Source: Ignavibacteria bacterium
GTDB taxonomy: Bacteria > Bacteroidota > Ignavibacteria > Tepidaquicellales > Tepidaquicellaceae
Reading direction: 5' to 3'
DNA: 64,000 nucleotides
NCBI GenBank assembly: GCA_041649015.1
Contig: JBAZNU010000001.1
Span: 620,001-684,000, forward strand
Positions 33,535-42,174 of the stretch are shown here, one piece after another. Position numbers and translations under genes: made by a program. Each line of letters begins with the position of its first letter. The stretch's first letter is position 1. Under the pieces are notes generated by a model. That model was not told the DNA's origin. It was given only the letters and a program-made list of their open reading frames with translations, and made no database searches.

Positions 33535-34539
33535 ATGTTTATAGACTACACAAAGATATTCATAAAATCAGGTGACGGCGGTAACGGATGTGTAAGCTTC
33601 AGAAGAGAGAAATATGTCCCGAAAGGCGGACCCAATGGAGGCGATGGCGGTAACGGCGGCAACATTGTTTTCAGAGCATCAGCACAGTTAAATACTCTCG
33701 TTGATTTCACTTATAAAAGACACCATAAAGCCGGACGGGGCGTGCATGGTCTCGGCGGCGATAAGAACGGCAAAAATGGTAAAGATGAAGTTATTCTTGT
33801 CCCCTGCGGAAGTGTTATTAAAAATTTTGAAACGGGTGAAATAGTTGATGAGCTGCTTTACGACGGCGAAGAGAAAATAATACTGAAAGGCGGAAGAGGC
33901 GGCAAAGGCAACACTCATTTCAAAACATCCACAAACAGGACTCCACGCTACGCCGAAAAAGGCAAGCCCGGCGAAGAAATGACTATTATTATAGAGTTGA
34001 AACTTATTGCCGATGTTGGACTTGTTGGGTTTCCCAACGCAGGCAAGTCAACTCTTATTTCAAAAATATCAGCTGCTAAACCAAAGATAGCAGATTATCC
34101 TTTCACGACATTAAAACCGAACCTTGGAATTGTAAAGATGCATGAATACGATTCGTTTGTTGTTGCAGACATTCCGGGAATAATCGAAGGAGCGTCGTCG
34201 GGAAAAGGACTCGGGATACAGTTTCTTAAGCATATAGAAAGAACACGAATACTATTGTTTATGATAGACACAACAAACCTGCCGCATGACGGAAAGAACC
34301 TGCTCAAAGAATACAAAATACTTCTTAATGAACTTGAGAGTTATGAAGCAAACTTAATGGATAAACCGAGGATAGTATGTTTTACAAAGATTGACGCTAT
34401 CAGCGAAGAACTCAAAAAGAAACTTAAGAACGCAAGAACAGCAGGCATTGACAAGATACAAATATCTTCAATAACAGGTGAAAACCTGCAGGAACTAAAA
34501 GACCTGCTCTGGAAAAAACTTAAAACACTGGACAAATGA
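33535..34539 (+). CDS. obgE: Obg family GTPase (CgtA)
   Basis: An essential GTPase acting in late 50S assembly and the stringent response. The glycine-rich Obg fold occupies residues 1-158 (MFIDYTKIFIKSGDGGNGCV, GGPNGGDGGNGGNIVF, KGGRGGKGNTHFK). The G domain has GFPNAGKSTL (G1, ~165), FTTLKPNLGIV, DIPGIIEGA (G3) and FTKID (G4). There is no extra C-terminal OCT domain; at 334 residues this is the short form. The stop overlaps surE by 4 bases (ATGA). Confidence 0.95.
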   Translation: MFIDYTKIFIKSGDGGNGCVSFRREKYVPKGGPNGGDGGNGGNIVFRASAQLNTLVDFTYKRHHKAGRGVHGLGGDKNGKNGKDEVILVPCGSVIKNFETGEIVDELLYDGEEKIILKGGRGGKGNTHFKTSTNRTPRYAEKGKPGEEMTIIIELKLIADVGLVGFPNAGKSTLISKISAAKPKIADYPFTTLKPNLGIVKMHEYDSFVVADIPGIIEGASSGKGLGIQFLKHIERTRILLFMIDTTNLPHDGKNLLKEYKILLNELESYEANLMDKPRIVCFTKIDAISEELKKKLKNARTAGIDKIQISSITGENLQELKDLLWKKLKTLDK

Positions 34540-35297
34540 ATAAGAAACCGTTGATATTAATATCAAACGATGACGGTATAGATGCCGAAGGAATAAAAGC
34601 ACTAACAAAAGTAATTAAAAAGTTTGCCGAGGTGTTCGTTGTTGCACCGCACACGCAGCAGAGTGCAGTCGGTCATTCTATCACAATGGCTGACCCTATT
34701 AGAGCGAAGAAAACGTTGATGTTCGGCGATTTTTACGGCTATGCGGTTACAGGCACGCCCGCCGATTCAGTAAAGATAGGGGTCCACACACTTTTAAAGG
34801 ACAGAAAAATAGACCTTCTAATATCCGGAATAAATCAGGGGGCAAACACAGCTATTAATATCATTTATTCGGGAACAGTATCCGCAGCAACCGAAGGAAC
34901 AATTCTTGGAATACCTTCGATAGCCGTATCACTGACAAGCTACACATATCCGGATTTTTCAGTTGCAGCAAAATACGCATCTAAACTTGCAAAGATTGTA
35001 TTGAAAAACGGACTGCCGAAAGGAACCCTGCTGAATGTAAACGTACCGGCATCAAAGAAAGTAAAAGGTGCATTGCTGACCAAGCAGGGAAAATCATCCT
35101 GGAATGATACTTATGAAATAAGGTACGACCCCGCTAACAGGCAGTATTACTGGCTAACTGGCAGCATGCATAAAACAGACAGGTCAAGAGAGTTTGACGT
35201 TAAAGCTGTCGATGACGGATATATCTCTGTTACGCCTATTCACTATGATTTAACCGACTATCGCTTTCATGAGAAAATGAAAAAGTGGAGGCTGTAA
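34536..35297 (+). CDS. surE: 5'/3'-nucleotidase SurE
   Basis: A metal-dependent nucleotidase/exopolyphosphatase. The signature ISNDDGIDAEGIKAL (residues 7-21) contains the metal-binding DD pair. VVAPHTQQSAVGHSIT, TGTPADSVKIG and SGINQGANTA are the other conserved blocks. At 253 residues it is full length. The last 36 codons are duplicated ~1.5 kb downstream (36672-36779) with 7 base differences, six of them silent. This marks a recombination event involving the two genes in between. Confidence 0.95.
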   Translation: MNKKPLILISNDDGIDAEGIKALTKVIKKFAEVFVVAPHTQQSAVGHSITMADPIRAKKTLMFGDFYGYAVTGTPADSVKIGVHTLLKDRKIDLLISGINQGANTAINIIYSGTVSAATEGTILGIPSIAVSLTSYTYPDFSVAAKYASKLAKIVLKNGLPKGTLLNVNVPASKKVKGALLTKQGKSSWNDTYEIRYDPANRQYYWLTGSMHKTDRSREFDVKAVDDGYISVTPIHYDLTDYRFHEKMKKWRL

Positions 35298-35336
35298 ATA
35301 CAGATAAAGCCAGGTTTAAAAACATTATATAATTAG

Positions 35337-35984
35337 ATGATATCTAAAAACAGTAAAATATGCGTCGTTATAGCACATCCAGACGACGAAACAATAGGCT
35401 GCGGGGGTCTGATAAGCAAAGCAATAAGCAATGAATGTAAGGTTAAAATAGTTCTTCCTCTTCGAAGTAATGGAAAAAGAAGCCTTACAAAGTGGCAGCA
35501 ATATATTGTTAATTTCAAAAAGGCTTGCAAAGAATATGGAGCAGAACCTGTAATCCTTAACCCGCTTGTATTTGAACATCATATTGAAAAAAACTTTTGG
35601 AAACTTACGGATAGAATCAACACCCATCTTGAATGGGCTGACACAATAATCACTCACAGTCCGGGAGATGTTCACGCTTCTCACAGAGCAATATCTCATA
35701 TTGTAGAAATCAGCACTCGTCCGTTCCGAATTAATAAAAATGTTATCTTCTTCGAAATACCCACATCCACTGACCAAGGATACGAAAACAATTTCTTTCC
35801 AAACCTTTTTGTAGAGCTTTCAGAGCAAGATGTTACACAAAAATGTAATGCTTTTAAATTGTATAAGAACGAATTTGCTCCGGGTCGGAAGCCTGAAGAC
35901 CTGCGCTTACATTGTGTTCTCCGCGGCAGGCAAATTGGCGCCGGATATGCGGAGGTTTTTAAAATAGCAAGATTGTATTCCTAA
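35337..35984 (+). CDS. PIG-L / LmbE-like deacetylase
   Basis: A zinc-dependent de-N-acetylase acting on N-acetyl-sugar derivatives. The metal-binding motif CVVIAHPDDETIGCGG is at residues ~9-24, with HSPGDVHASHRA holding the second histidine site near 104-115. At 215 residues it has the usual length. It is followed 1 base later by a phosphoglycosyl transferase, so the pair probably acts in building a surface glycan with a free amino sugar (inference). The two genes sit between surE and a second partial copy of the surE 3' end. Confidence 0.87.
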   Translation: MISKNSKICVVIAHPDDETIGCGGLISKAISNECKVKIVLPLRSNGKRSLTKWQQYIVNFKKACKEYGAEPVILNPLVFEHHIEKNFWKLTDRINTHLEWADTIITHSPGDVHASHRAISHIVEISTRPFRINKNVIFFEIPTSTDQGYENNFFPNLFVELSEQDVTQKCNAFKLYKNEFAPGRKPEDLRLHCVLRGRQIGAGYAEVFKIARLYS

Positions 35985-35985
35985 A

Positions 35986-36603
35986 TTGTACAGAGTAATA
36001 AAAAGATTAACCGACATCATCCTTTCTCTCCTGTTTCTGTTCCTTTCTGTTCCATTAATTTTTATTTTTGCGTTACTGATTAGGTTAAGAAGCAAAGGAA
36101 ATATTTTCTATTTTCAGAAACGGCTTTCCGTAAACGGAAGACCTTTTAGAATGTGGAAAATCCGCACGATGTATTCAGATTCGGATAAAATACTCTCAAA
36201 ACATTTCAGTGAAAATCCCTATGCTGAAATAGAATTGGAAAAATATTTCTGTTTAAGAAACGATCCACGGGTAGTTGGTCTTCCCGGAAAATATGCACGC
36301 AAATACAGCGTTGATGAGCTTCCTCAGTTTTTTAATGTAATTAAAGGAGACATGACTCTGGTTGGACCCAGACCCGTACCAATAGATGAATACAACCTTT
36401 TCCCTCCCGAACTCAGAGAATTAAGAAATTCAGTAAAGCCGGGCTTAACAGGACTCTGGCAGATAAACGGAAGAAGTGAAATGACTATTTTTGAAAAATT
36501 AGACCTCGATATTAAATATATCAAAGAAAAATCACTCAAAACGGATTTTAAAATTCTTGCAAAAACCCCTTTATCAGTCATATCTTCAAAAGGCGCAGTA
36601 TAA
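35986..36603 (+). CDS. Monotopic phosphoglycosyl transferase (bacterial sugar transferase)
   Basis: Starts surface polysaccharide or glycan synthesis by moving a sugar-phosphate to undecaprenyl phosphate. Translation probably starts at TTG 35986, right after the deacetylase stop. A single re-entrant hydrophobic helix (residues ~10-35) follows KRLTDIILSL. The catalytic and binding blocks are intact: FYFQKRLSVNGRPFRMWKIRTM, YSVDELPQFFNVIKGDMTLVGPRPVP, LRNSVKPGLTGLWQINGRS. At 205 residues it is the short PglC/WcaJ-core type without N-terminal transmembrane helices. Confidence 0.88.
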   Translation: MYRVIKRLTDIILSLLFLFLSVPLIFIFALLIRLRSKGNIFYFQKRLSVNGRPFRMWKIRTMYSDSDKILSKHFSENPYAEIELEKYFCLRNDPRVVGLPGKYARKYSVDELPQFFNVIKGDMTLVGPRPVPIDEYNLFPPELRELRNSVKPGLTGLWQINGRSEMTIFEKLDLDIKYIKEKSLKTDFKILAKTPLSVISSKGAV

Positions 36604-36671
36604 ATAATTAATCCCATTTATATTATTTTAAAACGTATAAAAGTCAAAGCAGAAAAATATTAAGCTTTAAA

Positions 36672-36779
36672 GAGTTTGACGTAAAAGCTGTAGATGACGG
36701 ATATATCTCTGTTACACCTATTCATTATGATTTAACCGACTATCGCTTTCATGATAAAATGAAAAAATGGAGGTTGTAA
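36672..36779 (+). pseudogene. Second copy of the surE 3' end (36 codons)
   Basis: The segment translates as EFDVKAVDDGYISVTPIHYD and then LTDYRFHDKMKKWRL with a stop: the end of SurE, one residue different (D for E) from the intact gene at 35190-35297. Seven of 108 bases differ, five of the silent ones at third codon positions and one a CTG/TTG leucine change. Divergence so strongly silent means both sequences evolved as functional genes before being brought together. It has no start codon and is not expressed as a gene. Confidence 0.9.
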
Positions 36780-36788
36780 ATCTGAATA

Positions 36789-38213
36789 TCATTCGGCTAT
36801 TTTCTTAAGCATACCGCTGAAAATAAACCCGTGAAACGGCAATACGCCGTACCAGTAAGCTCTGCCAAGTAATCCGAGCGGACGGAAAGTTGCCGTCTGC
36901 ACTACATGATCGACCTCAATTTTGAACTCAAGCCATGCTTCACCCGGAAGTTTCATTTCTGCATAAAGCAATAGACGCTTTTCTTCTCGGCTTGCGAGCA
37001 GCACCTTCCAGAAGTCAAGGGTCTCACCCGCATAAATGTTTTCCGAATCTTTTCTTCCCCTGCGAAGTCCGGGACCGCCGACAAGTTTGTCAAGAAATCC
37101 TCTCATCTCCCACAACAAGTTACCAGTGTACCAGCCGTTCTCGCCGCCGATACTGAAAATTTTATTCAGCGACCTCTCAAGATTATTGTACCTGCGTTTT
37201 CTAATATCCGTGAAGCATCCGTTTGTAGGAACATTTATATAATGTGAAACACCTTTATCAAGCGAGTTGGTAGAAAGAGAATCTGTCCAGCTTGAAGCAA
37301 CCTCATGATGCTCTATCTTATCGAAAGCCACGCGTATAGCGGTTTCATAATCAATAAGACTTATTCCCAGAAGTTCTTGAAGGTTGTTTTCCCTGCAGAT
37401 TACTTCGACCTTCATGCTGTTGACAAGATTCACAGCGAGTGAATAAGGGACAGACGTAACAAAGTAAAGCCAGTACGAAGAAAGACGCGGTGTCATCACG
37501 GGAACGACAAAAATTTTACGCTTCAGGTTTCGAACTTTTGCAAACTTCAAAAGCATATCTTTGTAAGTGAGAATATCCTTACCGCCTATATCATAACTAT
37601 TATTGAATGTTTGTTTATTTCCTAAAACGCCGGACAAATATTCAATAACGTTGCGTATTGCAATCGGCTGTGTTCGTGTATTGAGCCAGCGCGGAGTTAT
37701 CATAACGGGAAGCTTTTCTACAAGATCGCGTATAATCTCAAACGAAGCACTGCCCGAGCCGACTATAATTCCTGCTCGTAAAGTTGTTAATGCATAGGAT
37801 CCCGAAGATAGAATCTTCTCAACCTTCATTCGTGAGCTGAGATGCTTTGAAAGTTTCTCGTCGTTGACAATTCCGCTTAAGTAAATAACCTGTTTTGCAT
37901 TTGTACTGCTGATTGCCGTTTTAAAATTCTCCGCAGAGTCTGCCTCAAGTGATTCAAAATCGCTTTGTGATACGGACATAGAATGTATAAGGTAATAAGC
38001 AGCGTCTATATCAGCAGGAATTGCATTAAGCGTTTCAGGTTTAAGGAAATTTGCCTCTACGACATGCAGATTATTGGAATTGCTTACATACTTTCCGGCG
38101 TTAAATCTTAGCTTATCCCGTACGCAGCAGTAAACTTCGTGCCCTTCATTCAGAAGCACAGGGAGAAGCCTCTGCCCTATGTATCCCGTTGCACCTGTAA
38201 GTAATATTTTCAT
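36789..38213 (-). CDS. NAD(P)-binding SDR protein with DUF2867 domain (YbjT-like)
   Basis: The N-terminal Rossmann domain (residues 1-~280) starts MKILLTGATGYIGQRLLPVL, the GxxGxxG dinucleotide motif of atypical/extended SDRs. It continues with AAYYLIHSMS, KQVIYLSGIV and TLRAGIIVGSGSASFEII. The C-terminal ~150 residues (ENGWYTGNLLWEMRGFLDKL, DFWKVLLASREEKRLLLYAE, ATFRPLGLLGRAYWYGVLPFH) are the DUF2867 module that accompanies this family. The substrate is unknown. It is convergent with the surE/PGT segment and divergent from the DUF4199 gene. Confidence 0.85.
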   Translation of the reverse strand: MKILLTGATGYIGQRLLPVLLNEGHEVYCCVRDKLRFNAGKYVSNSNNLHVVEANFLKPETLNAIPADIDAAYYLIHSMSVSQSDFESLEADSAENFKTAISSTNAKQVIYLSGIVNDEKLSKHLSSRMKVEKILSSGSYALTTLRAGIIVGSGSASFEIIRDLVEKLPVMITPRWLNTRTQPIAIRNVIEYLSGVLGNKQTFNNSYDIGGKDILTYKDMLLKFAKVRNLKRKIFVVPVMTPRLSSYWLYFVTSVPYSLAVNLVNSMKVEVICRENNLQELLGISLIDYETAIRVAFDKIEHHEVASSWTDSLSTNSLDKGVSHYINVPTNGCFTDIRKRRYNNLERSLNKIFSIGGENGWYTGNLLWEMRGFLDKLVGGPGLRRGRKDSENIYAGETLDFWKVLLASREEKRLLLYAEMKLPGEAWLEFKIEVDHVVQTATFRPLGLLGRAYWYGVLPFHGFIFSGMLKKIAE

Positions 38214-38397
38214 GTTTTATCTAATCGGAGGATTCTTTTCTTGTATGCTAATAAAACGGATAGACAAGATTTAAAATTCAGTTTATTGAATTATGGAATA
38301 CCCGAACTTATTTAGCCGCCGCGGATGAAAACCTTAAATTTATTGAATTAAACAATCAAAGGTATTATCTTAAACACAAACAATTAATATAAAAGCT

Positions 38398-38895
38398 ATG
38401 AAAAAAATCTCTATTGAAATTAAATGGACTCTCATCTTTGCCGCAATGACGCTCGTATGGCTTGTCCTGGAAAAACTTGCAGGATTTCATTCGGCACACA
38501 TTGACAAGCATCATATAGTCACAAATTTTATTGCTATACCCGCAATAGCAGTATATGTGTTTGCTTTTCTTGACAAGAGAAAGAAATACTACGGCGGTAC
38601 GATGACTTATATGCAGGGTTTTCTCTGCGGAGTGATAATAACCCTGTTTGTTACTATACTGTCTCCGTTAACCCAGTCGATAGTTTCGTATGTAATAACC
38701 CCTGAATATTTTCCAAATGCTATAAAGCACGCAGTAAGCACCGGCGCTATGACACAGCAGGATGCAGAGAGTTATTTCAACAACTCGAATTACGTTATGA
38801 TGGGACTTATGGGCGCACCTGTAATGGGGCTTATTACTACAGCCGTCGTTGCAATTTTCACAAGAAAAAAAGGCGAACCCCGGAATGCAGCATAA
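38398..38895 (+). CDS. DUF4199 domain membrane protein
   Basis: A 165-residue protein with four hydrophobic segments (residues ~8-28, 40-57, 73-95, 132-152). Features of the Bacteroidota DUF4199 family are visible: an N-terminal KKISIEIKWTLIFAA helix, YGGTMTYMQGFLCGVIIT in the third helix and a periplasmic region that includes YFPNAIKHAVSTGAMTQQDAE. The function is unknown. Its 3' end overlaps the MGMT start by 11 bases, so the two are probably co-expressed. Confidence 0.78.
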   Translation: MKKISIEIKWTLIFAAMTLVWLVLEKLAGFHSAHIDKHHIVTNFIAIPAIAVYVFAFLDKRKKYYGGTMTYMQGFLCGVIITLFVTILSPLTQSIVSYVITPEYFPNAIKHAVSTGAMTQQDAESYFNNSNYVMMGLMGAPVMGLITTAVVAIFTRKKGEPRNAA

Positions 38896-39406
38896 GTTTG
38901 CAAAGACTCAGATAGAAACACCGCTCGGAACTATGATTGCCGGCGGAACGGATAAGGGTATCTGCCTGCTTGAGTTTGCAGATAGAGATGTGCTCAACAA
39001 AGAAATGCAAAGTATATCGAGCAGCCTTGAATTGCAAATCACAGACGGCGAATGCATACACTTTCCCCTGCTGGTAAAAGATATTGCAGAGTATTTTAAA
39101 GGAAAGTTGAAAAAGTTTACAGTGCCTGTTGTTATGACAGGCACAGAATTTCAGAACACGGTATGGAAAACACTCCTGAAAATTCCATACGGCACAACAT
39201 GGTCTTACAAGCAGGAAGCGGAAAAACTCGGCAGTCCCAAATCTGTAAGAGCAGTCGCAAATGCAAACGGACAGAACAGAATATCAATAATAATCCCCTG
39301 CCATAGAGTAATAGGCTCCAACGGCACACTGACGGGCTACGGCGGCGGTCTCTGGCGCAAGAAGCGGTTGCTGGAGCACGAAGCAAAGCACAGCAGCTTT
39401 ACATAA
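38885..39406 (+). CDS. ogt: Methylated-DNA--protein-cysteine S-methyltransferase
   Basis: Repairs O6-alkylguanine by moving the alkyl group to its own cysteine. The start is set at the ATG 38885 (MQHKFAKTQIETPLGTM), where the N-terminal MGMT domain begins; an upstream ATG at 38849 would add 12 unrelated residues. The C-terminal domain has the arginine-finger region TVWKTLLKIPYGTTWSYKQE, VRAVANANGQN, and the active-site IIPCHRVIGSNG with the acceptor cysteine. GYGGGLWRKKRLLEHE closes the domain. At 173 residues it is the stand-alone Ogt type without an AraC-like Ada domain. Confidence 0.92.
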   Translation: MQHKFAKTQIETPLGTMIAGGTDKGICLLEFADRDVLNKEMQSISSSLELQITDGECIHFPLLVKDIAEYFKGKLKKFTVPVVMTGTEFQNTVWKTLLKIPYGTTWSYKQEAEKLGSPKSVRAVANANGQNRISIIIPCHRVIGSNGTLTGYGGGLWRKKRLLEHEAKHSSFT

Positions 39407-39944
39407 TATCGTTCGAGATACGAAGAAATATTATACTTTCAGGCATGTTCAGGGTTGACTGTCGGTTGCGTCTCGGTTGTTTGTGGGTTGCGTCTCGGTT
39501 GAGATGGCTCCCGGTATCGGTTGAGATTCGGTTTCGGCAGGTCTTGCTGTTCAGGGCAGAGTAAAATTTAATTGTTTATTGATAAACACGACGCAGCAGG
39601 AGCAGCAAACAAAGGAATAAAAACAAAAGGTAGAGAATTATCACCGCAAAGTACTCGGCATATCCTTTGGCTACAAACAAAACAGAGAAAAACAAATGAT
39701 AAAGATTATAACCGCAAGGGTCGCAGAGAAGAACAAAGGACGCAGAGAGAACGTAGAAATTTATTTAACCCGGTGAAAAAGTGCGGATAAAAATTGTTTT
39801 ATTACAACCTTTTTACGGACAGTAGCACAGAGAAATGCAGAGAAAAAATTTGAAATAATTTTTAACTTGCCTTGCAAAACAGATAGAGAGTGTTTTTATT
39901 TTGTGCAAGGTTTTATATTACGACATTTTTACGGATATTAAAAC
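39407..39944. other. Intergenic region with short direct repeats
   Basis: About 540 bases without a credible gene. It holds a GGTTGCGTCTCGGTTG direct repeat pair (39464-39479 and 39486-39501, period 22), followed by a looser GGTTGAGAT/CGGTTGAGATTCGG tract. It also holds an A-rich stretch with recurring CGCAGAGA / CACAGAGAAATGCAGAGAAA phrases (39715-39845) of the kind found as degenerate repeats between genes in related genomes. A 72-codon frame here is not protein-like. Confidence 0.6.
39464..39501. repeat. 16-bp direct repeat pair
   Basis: GGTTGCGTCTCGGTTG occurs exactly twice at a 22-bp period, and a third partial unit (CGGTTGAGATTCGG) follows. The tract is GT-rich on this strand, unlike the flanking DNA. 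Confidence 0.8.
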
Positions 39945-39971
39945 AAAGAGGGCGGGGTGACCGCCCTCTTT
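39945..39971. terminator. Terminator downstream of citrate synthase
   Basis: An 11-bp stem AAAGAGGGCGG / CCGCCCTCTTT with a 5-base loop, flanked by TTTG/TTTT tracts on both strands, starts 23 bases past the citrate synthase stop (minus strand). Confidence 0.88.
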
Positions 39972-39994
39972 TGTTAGTTGTATGTGATTTACGT

Positions 39995-41338
39995 TTATTT
40001 TGATTTTGGTTTTGGTTCTGTCTTTTGTTCGGTTTTTGGTTCGGGAGCGGGCTTTGCTTCTTTCATTGCCGTGAGCTGCTTCTTCATCCATTCTGTTGTT
40101 ACCGACTTTGGACGGATGATGGGTCTGTTGAGTGCACGGTTGAGTATTAGCTGTGCAGAAAGACCGAGAATACGCGATACGGAGAACAGGACAGTATAAT
40201 AATCATACTCTGTCAAGCCGTAGTAATGAAGCAGAGAGCCGCTTGCAGCATCAACGTTCGGCCATGGGTCTTTTGCTTTACCGCCTTCTATCAATAGCTT
40301 AGGAACTATGTTAAAAAGCTGTTTTACGATTCCAAAAATTTCATCGTCCGGAAGATACTTGTTTCCGAAGTTCACGAAGGCTGTGAAACGGGGGTCAGTA
40401 ACGCGCAGCACCGCATGTCCGTAACCGGAAATAACCTTTTTATTGTTGAGAAGGCTTATGCAATATTCTTTTACTTCGGTATCAGAGGGTGTATGTCCGA
40501 TATCATCGCGAAGTTTTATAATAAACCTTAAGCACTCCTGATTAGCAAGACCGTGTAAAGGTCCTGCGAGACCATTGAGTCCGCCGCTGATTGAAAAATA
40601 AATATCTGAGAGGGCAGAATTGATTGTCTGAGTCGTAAGAGCGCTAACGTTTCCGCCTTCATGGTCAGAATGAAGCACCATGTAAAGCCTCATTAAATCA
40701 GCGAATGAGCCGTCCGGGTCTTCAACGCCGAGAAGCCGTGCATAGTTTGCCGCCCAGTCGAGAGTGTCGTCAGAATTAATTCTCGGACCCTTATTAAACT
40801 TTCTTCTGTATATGTATGCAGCAATAATCGGAATGCGTGCGATTAAACTGAGAGCATCCCAAAGCATCGGTTCCCAGAGTCTTTCTTTAGGCATACCTTC
40901 TTCATATCTTCTTCTGAAGAAAGATTCATTCTCCATGACAAGAACCGCCGAATTGAGCATAACCATCGGATGAGTTTCCATTGGAAGTGCGTTTATAGTA
41001 TTCCAGACGTAGAAAGGAACATCATTTCTTCTTTTGATTTCCCACTGCAGGTCTTCAAGTGCTTTTTTATCCGGCAGTTCACCCGTAAGAAGAAGATAGA
41101 ACATTTCTTCGGGCAGAATATCAACGAGGTCAAGAATCGGCCTGCCTCTGACGATAAGCCCCGTATCGAGCCCGACCTCAGAGGTATCGCAAATCATTGA
41201 CTTAATACCCCGCATCCCGCCGAACACCTGTTCGGTAGTTACTTCGCCGATTACTTCACCCGGACCGAGTGCAAACACTTCGGCTGCCTCTTTTCTCAGT
41301 CCCGGAATAATCTCTTCTAATCTATCTCTTAGAATCAT
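39995..41338 (-). CDS. gltA: Citrate synthase
   Basis: Condenses acetyl-CoA and oxaloacetate to citrate. The 447-residue protein resembles the eukaryotic-type Si-synthase subfamily. The catalytic histidine blocks LHSDHEGGNVSALTTQTI and SGYGHAVLRVTDPRFTA are intact, as are LAGPLHGLANQE and GLTEYDYYTVLFSVSRILG near the end. The last ~25 residues are a lysine/proline/glutamate-rich tail (PEPKTEQKTEPKPKSK) beyond the catalytic domain. It is a single gene on the minus strand with its own terminator. It links to the respiratory genes in the window through aerobic metabolism. Confidence 0.94.
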   Translation of the reverse strand: MILRDRLEEIIPGLRKEAAEVFALGPGEVIGEVTTEQVFGGMRGIKSMICDTSEVGLDTGLIVRGRPILDLVDILPEEMFYLLLTGELPDKKALEDLQWEIKRRNDVPFYVWNTINALPMETHPMVMLNSAVLVMENESFFRRRYEEGMPKERLWEPMLWDALSLIARIPIIAAYIYRRKFNKGPRINSDDTLDWAANYARLLGVEDPDGSFADLMRLYMVLHSDHEGGNVSALTTQTINSALSDIYFSISGGLNGLAGPLHGLANQECLRFIIKLRDDIGHTPSDTEVKEYCISLLNNKKVISGYGHAVLRVTDPRFTAFVNFGNKYLPDDEIFGIVKQLFNIVPKLLIEGGKAKDPWPNVDAASGSLLHYYGLTEYDYYTVLFSVSRILGLSAQLILNRALNRPIIRPKSVTTEWMKKQLTAMKEAKPAPEPKTEQKTEPKPKSK

Positions 41339-41488
41339 AAATGGATTTATTTATAAATTTTCAAAAAACTATCTAATAACGATGATAACAGAAAAAATTA
41401 CTATGCAGTTTTATTAAAATTGAATTAATTTTAATTTAGTATTAATTTAGGGTATATTTTAATTTATAATATTTTAATTTAATAAAAT

Positions 41489-42163
41489 ATGAAAATAAAG
41501 TATCACGGACATGCATTTGTCGAGGTTGACACGGGTAAGCATAAAATACTACTTGACCCTTTCATTTCGGGAAATCCGAACTGCGACGTAACGCTTGAAA
41601 ACATTAAATGCGACTACATTATTCCGACGCACGGGCACGGGGATAACTTCGGCGATACAATAGAGCTGGCGAAGCGTAATAATGCGACGGTTATTGCGAT
41701 TTTTGAGCTTGCGAATTATTGCTCATCGAAGGGAGTTAATGCTCATCCGATGAATATAGGCGGAGCATATTCTTTTCCGTTCGGAAGAGTAAAGCTGACG
41801 ATTGCGCACCACTCGTCGTCTTTGCCCGACGGCACTTACGCAGGGGATGCCTACGGAGTAATAATTACGATAGACGGAAAGACGTTCTATCAGGCAGGCG
41901 ACACGGGACTCTTTTACGACATGAAACTCATCGGCGAAATGCACAAGATAGATGTTGCGTGTCTGCCAATAGGCGACGATTTCACAATGGGGGTTGACGA
42001 TGCGGTGAAAGCAGTAGAATTTATAAATCCCGCGAATGTAATCCCAATACATTATGACACATTCGACATAATAAAATCGGATGCAAACGATTTCAAGCGA
42101 AAGGTTGAATCAATCGGCAAGAAATGTGCTATAATGAAACCGGGTGAAGTTTTAGAATTTTAA
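41489..42163 (+). CDS. UPF0173 family metallo-beta-lactamase-fold hydrolase
   Basis: A metal-dependent hydrolase of unknown substrate. The family opening MKIKYHGHAFVEVDTGKHKI and the metal-binding motif PTHGHGDNFGDT (HxHxDN) are clear. Further ligands are AHHSSSLPDG, the AGDTGLFYDM aspartate and IPIHYDTF. At 224 residues it has the usual length. It is followed by parA after 11 bases, probably a shared transcript. Confidence 0.88.
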   Translation: MKIKYHGHAFVEVDTGKHKILLDPFISGNPNCDVTLENIKCDYIIPTHGHGDNFGDTIELAKRNNATVIAIFELANYCSSKGVNAHPMNIGGAYSFPFGRVKLTIAHHSSSLPDGTYAGDAYGVIITIDGKTFYQAGDTGLFYDMKLIGEMHKIDVACLPIGDDFTMGVDDAVKAVEFINPANVIPIHYDTFDIIKSDANDFKRKVESIGKKCAIMKPGEVLEF

Positions 42164-42174
42164 GTCAATCATTA

